Shown piece after piece: positions 36,082 through 46,908 of a stretch of DNA of 64,000 nt. The notes beneath the pieces were generated by a model that saw nothing but the letters and a program-made list of their open reading frames with translations, searched no databases and was not told the DNA's origin. Position numbers and translations under genes: made by a program. Position 1 is the first letter of the stretch, and each line of letters starts with the position of its first letter. This DNA is from Rhododendron vialii (lineage: Eukaryota > Streptophyta > Magnoliopsida > Ericales > Ericaceae), in the NCBI RefSeq assembly GCF_030253575.1, contig NC_080562.1, positions 42,509,852 to 42,573,851 on the forward strand, given 5' to 3'.

Positions 36082-38659
36082 ATGCAGAGCTGGTTTTCAC
36101 TGGGCAGCAGCACCGGCGAGGACAGTCATCGGAAACCACCGCAACCCACGACGACGTCGTCGTCGTCCACTCTCCTATCCGATTGGAACTCGTACGCGTC
36201 CTCGAAGGCTTCGGAAGACAGCGGCGGGAGCCTAGTCGGGGTTTTTGACCTCGAATCTGCTGTCAGGTCCGCCAATGATACCGTCACCGGTACCTTCAAC
36301 GTGTAAGCTACCCTCTACTCTCCTTCTTAATCAGTGCTAGGGCTTGTAGTTGATTGATTATGCAATGGGTTTTGTCTAATTTGACGTTATTAGATAGAGA
36401 GAGGGATTTGAATCCTATATGTGTAGTTCCCTTGTTGATAATTGGGGCAATGTTAGGGTTTGAAGGCTGATCGTAGAAATCAGAACCATTTTATTAGTGA
36501 ATGGATTGATCTTGCCAAATCTAAGTCCTTTGATTAGTTGATTGACGCCGTATATAAGTGTGTTTCAGCTTTTATGTCGGACTCCATATAGGGATACAGG
36601 CACCCATTGTAGTTACTGTTTTCAAGCTTAAAAGTGTACATTGTAGCCCCAAGGGTTAGTCCGGTTGGTTGGTGAGTTTGGTCCCTGCAAAATTGATCAG
36701 TATTTGCTTTGTAGAAAGAGGTACTTGGTCATGTAGTATCCGTAAGCGTAAAGGGCAGTGGGAAAGAACAATTATCCACTCTTGAATTTCTTGAGGCTAA
36801 GATGGGACAAGGCCCCTTATCCACTCATGAAATACTTCTAAAATCATTCCATTACTTGCACATTTCCTACATACTAGAGATGCTTAAGTAAACATCGTCA
36901 GCTAAGATGTATTTGGGTATCGAATGTGGTGTACTTGCATCGTGGTTTAATTACAGAATCTCCCCCCCGTGGTGGGTGGTCTATGGAATTTTGTTTCTCT
37001 CGATGGTGCTTTTCGGAGATAGTTTTTCATTGCCTCTCGTAAACAAAAGTATAAGGTCATTTGAACTTGATTCAGATGTACAATTTATGGCTGTGAGAAA
37101 AACAGAACCGATCCTGCACCTTTGCCTGTTATCGAGTTTGTGTCGCACAGGATTCCATTACAAGGTTCAACTTGTGTCTGGGTTTGTTTTTATGAAAGTG
37201 ATGGGGAAGAAGAACATCTTTGTAAGTCACCTTTTGTGGTGTTTGTCTGTGTTAGTTTAAATTAGCACTCGAGCCCTTTTCTTTGAAACAATCATATTCG
37301 TCCTAGTATTTTGCTCAACAGCAATTGTTTTTTCTTATTTTAAGGTATCCCGGTTGACATACTTGGAGAGTCAATATACCATGACTCTGGTTTTCATGAT
37401 ACTCCTAGATAGATTTCCCTAAGAAGCATGGACACGCAACACTGGAAACTAATTCGACATGCTATAGACATGTGAACACGACAACAAAATTTGCCAATTA
37501 GCGTCCGTCGCTACAGTGATGGGGGTTTCAGTGGGGTATATCGGGTTCAAACCTAATCTTTGGATAGGTTCGGAGAGCGCCTGTCCAACATGTGTTTGGG
37601 ACTCGGGAGTGTGAACTGTCCATGCTTCTTAGGATTTTAAAAGCAATGCTGGTGTGGCTTTTGATATGGTACGAAATCCATCTATATACTATGGGGTGAA
37701 ATTGTATATCCCAATATTTGCTCTATCAAATCGCGTAACAGATCCATGTAGATGTCGCTTAACTGAGATCGTAGATGAGTCTTGATGGTTAATTTTAGTT
37801 GTTGCTTGTTGCTGGTAGATATATGATATTTTTCTCTTCTTCGGTCACGGAGTCCTTGTTGATACTTATCAGGGTTTCAAAAGGAGTGAGAGACATACCA
37901 GGGAGCTTGCAGTCTGCCACCAGTAATATTCCTTCAGGAAAATCTCTCATGTACTTTGGGCTACTTCTAGCAACAGGGGTGTTCTTTATTTTCATTGCAT
38001 TTACAATGTTCCTTCCAGTCATCGTGTTGGTGCCGCAGAAATTCGCCCTCTGCTTCACTCTCGGATGTTGCTTGATCATTGGGTCATTCTTTGCTCTTAA
38101 AGGTCTAAAGAATCAGTTGGAGCACATGTTATCGAAAGAGGTATCAGAACAGTATATTGATTAGCATTTGTGGTTGCAAAGTTTATTCTACCATTATGAC
38201 ACTTCATTCCACTCAAATTCTTTTTCCTTCATACTTCCCCAGAGACTTCCTTTTACATTGGGATTCTTAAGCACCATGGTGGGTACCATTTATGTCTCAA
38301 TGGCACTACATAGCTACATTCTCTCTGTACTCTTCTCTGTACTTCAGGTATGTAACTATGCTTCCTATCCTGCCCTTCTACTTTTCTCACTTCTTTGACA
38401 TGTGTCCATTGGTATCTCTCTTTTTTTCCCCCATTTGAGCAGTTATTTGGAAACTGATTCAAGTTTCTTTGTTGCTAGTAAGAATGAAATGAAGAATAAA
38501 ATGTATTCTATCATCTGGTATGGAACTCATGTTTTACCAACTTTGTAGGTTATTGCACTAGCATACTATGCCGTATCATACTTCCCTGGTGGATCTACTG
38601 GGATGAAGTTCATGTTGTCTGGTGTTTCCTCATCTATACTGAAATGCTTTGGCCGGTGA
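36082..38659 (+). CDS. SFT2: SFT2-like Golgi vesicle-transport membrane protein
   Basis: Four exons (36082-36302, 37873-38140, 38243-38347, 38549-38659) join to 234 residues. The N-terminus is cytosolic and Ser/Thr-rich (MQSWFSLGSS, SSSTLLSDWNSYASSK), then SAVRSANDTVTGTFNVVSKG. Four membrane segments follow: MYFGLLLATGVFFIFIAFTM, FALCFTLGCCLIIGSFFAL, LGFLSTMVGTIYVSMALHSY with SVLFSV, and VIALAYYAVSYF. It ends SSILKCFGR. This is the Got1/Sft2 family, which in yeast supports fusion of endosome-derived vesicles with the Golgi. Arabidopsis At4g26550 and At5g56020 hold the same position. A copy of exon 1 and intron 1 lies downstream of SUFE1. Confidence 0.93.
36645..36712 (+). mobile_element. SINE remnant in SFT2 intron 1
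   Basis: The tRNA-like head GGTTAGTCCGGTTGGTTGG and GTTTGGTCCCTGCAAAATTG matches the longer copy at 42.6 kb. Everything from the B box onward is missing here, whereas the duplicated copy keeps it. Confidence 0.5.
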
Positions 38660-38699
38660 TTTTGCCACCTTATAGTCCGTGTATTGTTTTCCACACAAT

Positions 38700-39860
38700 A
38701 TCCTAAGGATCTATCAGGGCATTAGAATCTGAATGTTCACTCGTTTACTGGAAAGTTTTGTTCTGGACATCAGCTTTATATGACAACCAAATGTACAAGG
38801 AACTGGGTCTGCTGTAATCTTTGATGGTTTTTACATTGAATGAGACATAAACTTGGATTGGTTTGTAACCTGAAACCTTACGGGCTGCAATATGTTTCCG
38901 GATTATGTTGTTTAATGCCGAATGGAGTCCTTATGAAAGGATGATGATGAGAAACCCTTTTCCTCTTTGTTTGCTCATCCCCGCTTGTCGAATTACTGAT
39001 GTCATCTGTTTTTATTACTAGTATTAGAATTACTTTTAAGTCTTCTTTTTTTTTTTGTAGGTGGGAACCATATAGTAAATGCGTAAAGGAAAAGCTTTAA
39101 CAAATAGATTTCTACTGCAGCATTGGACAGAACTGTTCTGTTTCTTTTTTTCATGTCGAACTATAAGATTATCCTTTACATGTTAACTTACTATTCTTTT
39201 CTCACACACGAAAGGGTGATCTTATGATTATGGATAAGAAAAGAGAGTGCATTCTGGCGATTTTAAATCAATTCGATATACATTTTTTCAAAAAATGGTG
39301 AAATTATTACATTTTGAATTTGCTTACTCAGTTAACTAACTTGGGTGTTTTCGTAATACAACTCTACACCTTGGAACCTGACTTTTTTGGATTACACAGT
39401 TGTATCTTAGTTGTTCATCTCGGCATGACCTTTATTTCGTAAAGAATTTTCACGAGAAAAATAAAAAAGAATAAAAATGCTTTGTTTTGCTAATTCTAAA
39501 TCTTTTATTTTTTAAATACTTATTTCTCGTTTTACGAGACATATCATTGTTTCACAATATATCACATTTAATTCAAAAAATAAGTAATTTTTTTTATCGG
39601 AACGGTCCAAAGTCTTCCAAAAAGATCTCTTCAAAAATTGTAAGCCATCGAGAACATTTCTTCTGTCAAGATTACATAAACGGGTCTATGCGGTCCAACC
39701 TCAAATTACAGGGAACGCTGATTCATCCAGGAACGTCAGGGATGATGATAGGATCATCGAGACAAACCTCAAGGTAGGTCAGCGTAATTTACCCTTTTCC
39801 ACTCACAGGCTATGCGCAAAAGGCAAGTGGTAGTTCTAATCTCTCTCCTCTCATCGAAAA
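38700..39860. other. SFT2 3' end and SUFE1 upstream region
   Basis: AT-rich and without supported genes. The 60 bp before the SUFE1 start carry an in-frame upstream ATG at 39812 that would add 17 residues (MRKRQVVV...). Confidence 0.4.
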
Positions 39861-39862
39861 CA

Positions 39863-41014
39863 ATGTCAATTCCCACTTCTTTCCACCTATTCTATTCCAA
39901 GCTCCCACAACCTCTCCTCCACCCAAAAACCCAACTCTTCAAAACCCTAATCCTCTCAGTTCCCCAAACCCTCTCCTTTTCCAAATCAATCTCAATGCAA
40001 AACCTACCCTCAAAAATACCCCATGCTTCACCACCACAGTCTCCCCCCTCTTCCTCTCTCCAACCCATTCAAGAACTTCCTCCAAAGCTCCAAGAAATCA
40101 TTAACCTCTTCCAAGCCGTCCAAGAACCCAAGGCCAAATACGAGCAGCTCTTGTTCTACGGCAAGAACCTCAAACCCCTCGAAACCCGGTTCAAGACAAG
40201 CGAGAACAAGGTCCAGGGTTGTGTTTCTCAGGTCTGGGTCCGAGCCTGCCTTGACTCGGACAAGAACGTCGTGTTTGAGGCCGATTCTGACTCTGTTTTG
40301 ACAAAGGGACTCGCGGCTTTGCTGGTCCAGGGGCTTTCGCGCCGGCCGGTGGAGGAGATTCTACGGGTTTCGCCCGATTTTGTGGTGCTTCTTGGGTTGC
40401 AGCAGAGCTTGACGCCTTCTAGGAATAATGGGTTCTTGAATATGTTGAAGTTGATGCAAAAGAAAGCTTTGGAGGTTTACATGGAAGCTGAAAAAGGCAG
40501 TGACTTTGGTATAAGAGACGAAAACCTGGTTGAGGGTTCGAATTTGAGCTCAAAAAATGGGATTGGAGCTGAAAAAGATAGTGATTTTGGTATGAAAGAC
40601 GAAAACCAGGTTGAGGATTCGAATTCAGGTTCAAGAAATGGGATTGGAGGTGGGGATTTGGTGGTTAGAGTGAGCTCTGAAGTGAGTAGTGATGATTTGG
40701 GATCGAATTTGGATGGGGGTGGTGTTGGGTTGGGGAGTAGAGGAGAGAGGATTAGGGAGAAGTTGGAGAGAGAATTGAGGCCTGTTGAGTTGCAAGTTGA
40801 AGATATATCTTATCAGCACGCAGGGCATGAGGGCGTTAGGGGGAGTGACGGCGAGACTCATTTCAATGTGAAAGTGGTGTCTAAGGAGTTTGAAGGGAAG
40901 AGCTTGGTGAAGAGGCATAGGCTGGTTTATCAATTGTTGCAAGATGAGTTGCAGAGTGGACTGCACGCCTTGTCGATTGTGGCAAAGACGCCGTCTGAAG
41001 TTGGTAGCAGATGA
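39863..41014 (+). CDS. SUFE1: SufE1, SufE-BolA activator of cysteine desulfurase
   Basis: A single-exon gene of 383 codons. Residues 1-65 are a Ser/Pro/Leu-rich transit peptide. The SufE domain (about 68-195) has QELPPKLQEIINLFQ, EPKAKYEQLLFYGKNL and ENKVQGCVSQVWV, with Cys120 as the sulfur-accepting cysteine. The BolA domain (about 295-383) has VEDISYQHAGH, GETHFNVKVVS and RHRLVYQLL. The protein stimulates the plastid (and in Arabidopsis also mitochondrial) NFS desulfurase for Fe-S cluster assembly; loss is embryo-lethal in Arabidopsis (EMB1374, At4g26500). The linker holds a 27-residue tandem duplication (units from 40487 and 40568, AEKGSDFGIRDENLVEG and AEKDSDFGMKDENQVED). I chose the ATG at 39863 because it precedes the transit peptide; an in-frame ATG at 39812 is possible. 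Confidence 0.95.
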   Translation: MSIPTSFHLFYSKLPQPLLHPKTQLFKTLILSVPQTLSFSKSISMQNLPSKIPHASPPQSPPSSSLQPIQELPPKLQEIINLFQAVQEPKAKYEQLLFYGKNLKPLETRFKTSENKVQGCVSQVWVRACLDSDKNVVFEADSDSVLTKGLAALLVQGLSRRPVEEILRVSPDFVVLLGLQQSLTPSRNNGFLNMLKLMQKKALEVYMEAEKGSDFGIRDENLVEGSNLSSKNGIGAEKDSDFGMKDENQVEDSNSGSRNGIGGGDLVVRVSSEVSSDDLGSNLDGGGVGLGSRGERIREKLERELRPVELQVEDISYQHAGHEGVRGSDGETHFNVKVVSKEFEGKSLVKRHRLVYQLLQDELQSGLHALSIVAKTPSEVGSR

Positions 41015-41359
41015 TGATTTCCTTTAAAGAGGTCCTTTTTCTCTTTTTATTCTTGTTTATTTCGGTAGCGTGATGAATTAATAATCTGGCTTTAGATTAA
41101 GAGAAGCATTATGCTTTATAGAAATTTGAGGATGTGAAGCATTGTATGGTGGATGCCTGGATGGTAATAAACCTGTGTCCTGAAATCTCTGTTTATGTTT
41201 TCATCTTTTCTGGTTTTGAAGTACTTTATACCAATGTAAACATGTTTTTTAGCCGATTAAAAAGAAGTGTAGACATGTTTTCTGATTTGAATTCGTGCTT
41301 TAAACTTCTAAATTGATTGCTGGGTAGTCTTGATGAAGTTTTAATTGGCTCTAAATCGC

Positions 41360-41930
41360 CAATGGAGGTTATAGTTTGGAAAGCCAGAACGAGAATAGGA
41401 TTTATACAACTTAATAGGCGGCAAGGGTTTGAATCTTCTTCCATTTAGGTTGATATCAATTTTCTGGTTGATATGTTGGTAGTGCGTGAAGAGCAGCTTT
41501 AGTTGGTCATTGAGAAGGGTCATACACAATCTGGTGGCTAAGTTCACTGGTGTTAATATGGATAATTCTCTCTAGTGTGAAGGTAAGATGATAGGACAGT
41601 TGCACTTCACTGTGGGTAACATTCTTTTCTGCTTGTTTACCTTGCCGTTTTGATAATGGTGTGGATCAAATTTATTTTTGGTAAGTAGATGGAATTTCGA
41701 TGCTGAGGTTCTCGCTGGTTGTTTTTTTACTTTGCTGCCTAATGCATCCTCACTGCCAGCATCACAAGCTGTGAAACATATGTATGATTTAGTAGTAATT
41801 ATCTTATTATGTACCTGGAACCGTAACTGTCTTTAAGTATTGATGTCCCAGTGATTCTTCCTACTCCTACATGACCCTTTATGTATCATGTTTCCCAATG
41901 TTACTTAAAATAGTAAACTAGGAATCAAAT
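41360..41930 (+). repeat. direct repeat, left copy (SUFE1 downstream region)
   Basis: This 0.57-kb stretch beginning CCAATGGAGGTTATAGTTTGG is repeated at 44265-44825 with a few percent differences. The two copies flank the rearranged SFT2 block. Confidence 0.85.
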
Positions 41931-41934
41931 TGAA

Positions 41935-42600
41935 ACATCTTCATTCACATCAATCGTAAACCATAGTCTCAGACCCAGAAGTCAGAACCAGACCTCGAAT
42001 TCAAATCTGCACTTCCATAAAAAAAAATGCAGAGCTGGTTTTCACTAGGCAGCAGCACCGGCGAGGACAGTAATCGGAAACCACCGCAACCCACGACGAT
42101 GTCATCATCGTCATCCTCTCTCCTATCCGATTGGAACTCGTACGCGTCCTCAAAGGCTTCGGAAGACAGCAGCTGGAGCCTAGTCGGGGTTTTTGACCTT
42201 GAATCTGCTGTCAGGTCCTCCAATGACACCGTCACCGGTACCTTCAACGCATAAGCTACCCTCTACTCTCCTTCCTAATCAGTTCTAGGGCTTGTAGTTG
42301 ATTTATTATGCAATGGGTTTTGTCTACTTTGACGTTATTAGATAGAGAGAGGGATTTGACTCATATATGTGTAGTTCCCTTGTTGATAATTGGGGCAATG
42401 TTAGGATTTGAAGGCGGATCGTAGAAATCGGAACCATTTTAATAGTGAATACATTGATCTTGCCAAATCTAAGTCCTTTGATTAGTTGATTGATGCCGCA
42501 TGTAAGTGTATTTCAGCTTTTATATCGGACTCCATATAGCGATACAGCTACCCATTGTAGTTGCTGTTTTCAAGCTTAAAAGTGTACAATGTAGCCCTGG
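41935..42600 (+). pseudogene. duplicated SFT2 promoter, exon 1 and start of intron 1
   Basis: The stretch is collinear with 35995-36660 at high similarity. Exon 1 (from ATG 42027) still encodes MQSWFSLGSSTGED and GTFN, with changes such as ANDT to SNDT. The donor GTAAGC of the true gene is ATAAGC here, so the frame stops at once (TAA at 42252-42254). No exon 2-4 copy is present. It could make at most a soluble 75-residue N-terminal peptide. Confidence 0.88.
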
Positions 42601-42800
42601 GTTAGCCCGGTTGGTTGGCGGGTTTGGTCCCCACAAAATTGACCAGGGTTCGAATCTTGGGGTCAAGCCGTAAGAAAGTAATTTCTTGTGAATTCCCTTG
42701 TCCCAACGTGGATGACGTGCCTTTGACCAGACCAGGGAGGATAAGCTGGCCCAGACACCCGTTGAACCGAAAAAGAAGTGTGCATTGTGGAACTTTTTAC
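42595..42800 (+). mobile_element. tRNA-derived SINE in the duplicated SFT2 intron
   Basis: The A-box region TTAGCCCGGTTGGTTGGCGG, the B box GGGTTCGAATCTTGG and a tail with GGATAAGCTGGCCCAGACACC are all present. The tail resembles those of the other SINEs in the window. Confidence 0.6.
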
Positions 42801-42813
42801 CATGGCTGAAAGG

Positions 42814-43432
42814 CTATGGAGCACGGGTACGGGTACGGGAAACGGCAAAACCCAAAAAAAGTAGGGTACGGGTACGGCGGGGGTACGGCGAATAGATATA
42901 TAATTTTTTTCTATTTTTTATTGCTTTAAATGAAATATAAAAACCCATTTTACCAACAAAATGTAAGATAGATAAAAGTTCGAAGTTCATACATCAAGTT
43001 CAACGTGCTTAGATCAAAGCTAGACGAGTTCCTTGTTCCTTACATACCAACAGTACTTACAAACATTGACTCAGTGTAAACGTGTATGTGTATATAAAAG
43101 AGAGAGAACTTACGTCTTCTGTTCCGATTTGGAGCCCTAGACCGCTGCCTCTCTCAGTGACTCAGTAAACGTGTATGTGTATATAAAAGACAAAAAAATT
43201 ACACAATAAGCCCATATTTTATAATTATTTACAAAAAAATCCCTGAAATTTTGAAAAAAAAATCATTTTGGGCTAAAACGTACCCATGCCGTACCCAAAA
43301 TTATCAAAAGTACCCGATCAAATTTTGCCGTACCCATGCCGTACCCGGTACGTTTTTGCCGTACCGGCGCCGTACCCGTACCCGTACCCGGTACGGGTAC
43401 GGCGACATTTCTGAAGTACCCGTGCTTCATAG
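42814..43432. mobile_element. non-autonomous hAT element
   Basis: The ends are CTATGGAGCACGGGTAC and, inverted, CTATGAAGCACGGGTAC. CTGAAAGG on both sides (42806-42813 and 43433-43440) is an exact 8-bp target duplication. The ends are built of GGGTACGG sub-repeats and the 619-bp body is AT-rich. An internal repeat (AAACGTGTATGTGTATATAA) occurs twice. No transposase is seen. Confidence 0.8.
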
Positions 43433-43639
43433 CTGAAAGGTTAAAGCATCAGACTTGTGAATGGTGATTTGTTGGTTCAATACCCACGGGATGCATATTG
43501 CACACCAATGACTCAATCCTTGTTGAAATCTGTACACATTGTTATTGATATGCCTAGGAGATGTTGCCTTGTAATGAGATGAATGTGGATAAAATACAGT
43601 ACAAATCTTCCTCACAAGTGCAATACAACTGATTCACAT

Positions 43640-44255
43640 GTTTCAGTATTTGCTTTGTAGAAAGAGGTACTTGGTCATGTAGAACGAAGTACTTGGTCAT
43701 GTAGAAATGCTTAACATATGAGCAATGGGTATACCTTGTCACAAGTCACACCAGCATTGCTTGTAAAATCCTAAGAAGCATGGACGGTTCACACTCCCGA
43801 GTCCCAAACACATGTTGGACAGGTGTTCTCTTAACCTATCCAAAGATTAGGTTTGAAACCCCTCTGAAACCCCCATCACTGTGGCGACGGACGTGAATTG
43901 GCAAATTTTGTTACCTTGTTCACATGACCATAGCATGTCGGTTTAGTGTCCGGTGTTGCACGTCCATGCTTCTTAGGGAAATCTATCTAACATCATGAAA
44001 ACAAGTCACAGTATATTGACGCTCCAAGTATGTCAACTGGTATACCTTCAAATAAGAAAAAACAATTGCTTACCTGTTGCGCAATATACCAGGATGAATA
44101 TGATTATGTTTTGTCAAAGAAAAGGGCTCGAGTGTTTATTTAAACTAACACAGACAAACACCACAAAAGGTGGCTTACAAAGATGTTCTTCTTCCCCCAT
44201 CCCTTTCATAAAACAAACCCGTACACAAGTTGAACCTTGTAATGGAATCCTTGGT
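43640..44255 (-). repeat. duplicated SFT2 intron 1, mostly inverted
   Basis: A short direct piece (43647-43690, matching 36704-36740) is followed by about 510 bp (43742-44250) that is the inverse of 37136-37650 within SFT2 intron 1. The landmarks CACTCGAGCCC, AAGAAGAACATCTTTGTAAG and CCCATCACTGT appear in reverse order. The block therefore combines duplication, deletion and inversion. Confidence 0.8.
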
Positions 44256-44264
44256 CTTGGTCAC

Positions 44265-44825
44265 ATGTCAATGGAGGTTATAGTTTGGAAAGCCAGAGCG
44301 AGAATAGGATTTATACATCTTAATAGGTGGCAAGGGTTTGAATCTTCTTCCATTTAGGTTGATATCAATTTTCTGGTTGATATGTTGGTAGTGCATGAAG
44401 AGTAGCTTGAGTTGGTCATTGAGAAGGGTCATACACAATCTGGTGGCTAAGTTCATTAGTGTTAATATGGATAATTCTCTCTAGTGTGAAGGTAAGATGA
44501 TAGGACAGTTGCACTTCACTGTGGGTAACATTCTCTGTTTGTTTACCTTGCCTCTTTGATAAAGGTATGTATCAAATTTATTTTTGGCAAGTGATTGGAA
44601 TTTCGATGCTGAGGCTTTCGCTGGTTGTTGTTTACTTTGCTGCCTAATGCATCCTCACTGCCAACATCACAAGCTGTGAAACATATGTATGATTTAGTAG
44701 TAATTATCTTAATAATCTTATTATGTACCTGGAACCGTAACTGTCTTTAAGTATTGATGTCCCACTGATTCTTCCTACTTGTACATGACCCTTTATGTAT
44801 CATGTTTCCCCATGTTGCTTAAACT
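44265..44825 (+). repeat. direct repeat, right copy
   Basis: Collinear with 41360-41930, including GGTTGATATGTTGGTAGTGC and GGATAATTCTCTCTAGTGTG. It ends where unrelated sequence leads to the Copia fossil. Confidence 0.85.
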
Positions 44826-45017
44826 AGGATAGGCCAATGGGTTGCGTTGTGATTTTTTGCCTGGAGTAACGTTCAGGCAATGGCTTGGAGAAGCCACAAA
44901 GGCATCCAACTTCCTCAGTTCATTCAAATCAGACATTATGATGATTACTGCTCATTTGGAGCAAATAGTGTATAACTGACAAGTCTCACAGGCCAAAATG
45001 GATGTGATCCTTTGGAC

Positions 45018-46000
45018 TGTTGGGTTTTTGCCTATGAAAAATAAGATAGGCCCAATAATATTTTGGCCCAAGTGTTTTGTCTTGGAAGCCCAACATTATT
45101 AGGTTTTTTTTTTATTGGAAACAAAAAGGGTTATTTTGTTTCTCGGAAGAGAGTTCCAGAACGTGTGAGAAGAAAGAAAAGAAAAATGGTGTGTGCCTTT
45201 GGTGGAGAGTGAGTGCTTTGGCGGAGGAGAAATAGTGGGCTCTGTGTTCGGCAGTGGTGAAGGAGCAAAAGGGGGGCAGCTATTTTCTCTCTTCTTTGGA
45301 GCCGTATGAACCAGATAGTACGTGGTATATTGGGGCTGTTTCGGGCTCTCTGTTTCAGCTTGATTTTGGAGGGTTTGAATCATCTAATCTGGTGAGATAT
45401 TTCCACTTTGGTTGTAGGTTGTTGGGTAGGGCGTTTGAGAGATTGTTGGATCTCTTTGTAAACCCTTGTAAACCTTGGTGATAGTGGGAATTGCTTTCTC
45501 TCTCCCGTGGACGTACCTGAGTTTGGAGAACCACGTAATATTGTGTGTTCTCTTTGTGCCTTGTTTATTGTGCGTGTTAATTTTTTCGTTTACGCTTCCG
45601 TTTGTGTGTGGGATTGATTAGGAGGAAAATAATCCCAACAAAGTGGTATTAGAGCTAAGATTAAGAGAAAAATTAATACGCGAGGTATGGCGGGAAAAAG
45701 CTAGGTTTACGGTTGAGCTTTTCAACGGGCACAATGACTTTACTCTTTGGCAACAAAGGGTGAAAAATATATTGATAAGAGAGGGTTTGGTGAAAGCTCT
45801 CAAGAAGAAATCGGAGAAGCCAGAAGGGGTCAAGGATGACAAATGGGAGGAGATGAGAGAGTTAGCAAATAGTACGATTCAATTGTATCTTGGAAATAGC
45901 ACTCTCCGAGAAGTCATCAATGAAACGGATCCGACAGAACTTTGGGCAAAGTTGGAAAGTAGATACACGCCCAAATCTTTGACGAATCGGTTGTCGTCAT
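45018..46000 (+). mobile_element. Ty1/Copia LTR retrotransposon fossil (5' part)
   Basis: A 623-bp LTR (45018-45640) begins TGTTGGG and ends CCCAACA. It is followed by a primer-binding site of the initiator-Met tRNA type and by part of a Copia-type gag. The protease, integrase, reverse transcriptase and 3' LTR are absent, so the element is broken and cannot move. Without a second LTR its age cannot be estimated. Confidence 0.85.
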
Positions 46001-46908
46001 AGGCTAAAAGTCCTATTTGATCATATGGAGTGAGACACGTATCCATATCACTTGGGACCATCTCCGTGCTTTTGTTTTTCTCGAGATTAGAACTGTTACT
46101 TCCACGTATAAGTAAGCTACATTAGAGTCTCAATGTCATCGAGTCGGTGAATGTTGAAATCAGAAACTTTTGTGTTGCAACTCTTCTAGCAGGTTCATCT
46201 TACTTGCATAATGATCTTCTTCCCATAATTCAAAAGAAAAAGTTTAAGTGCTATGACATGCCTATATCTCGAGGTAAATCTCCAGACCAATACAAGATCC
46301 TGGATCAAGCTGTATAGTTTGATTAGTACGTAGGCTTAAGGGATAGCATAGTTAGTTAAAGTAGATGTACAGAGCACCACACTGATGGAGTTAGATGTAC
46401 ATAACTTAATGAATAAAGAAATGAAAAGTTCTTAGGATGGTATCTTTGTTGATTCCTTAATCCATTAAAATACTCCTAAAAATTTGAACCCTAGATGAAT
46501 CTTACAAACAGAGATGATGAAAAAGGCTTCAAACTTGCTGACAATAGGTAAATACAATTCAAAAAGTATGTTGCAAAATGCTCTCCTACCAGTCCTTAAT
46601 TTTAAATTTCAGTAGGGAGATCATCCAGATGAAATTATCTGATCCCTCCTCGCTTAATCTTTCTCCTGTTAATCCGTTGATTGTTTTTATAATCGAGGAA
46701 CAAAGATAGATATGAATATATCATGTACATGAAGTTCTTTGGTCCATTTAGTGCTTCCAAAATTTGAAAGAAACATTCCTTGTTCAAAAAAGAATTGTTG
46801 TGTCCATGATTTTAGGTATCAGACACATGATGTTTTGGCCTAAATACAAAACATTATAAAAGAAAGAAAATGGGGACATAGAGGAAACACGATACATGTT
46901 CTGCATTT
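46001..46908. other. spacer and LEA-2 3' region
   Basis: No supported gene. The right end must hold the 3'UTR of the minus-strand LEA-2 gene. Confidence 0.4.

Noticed and set aside
43433-43500. tRNA gene
   Set aside because: It has A-box- and B-box-like words, but the stem pairing is poor and a hAT element splits it; more likely a SINE head or tRNA relic.
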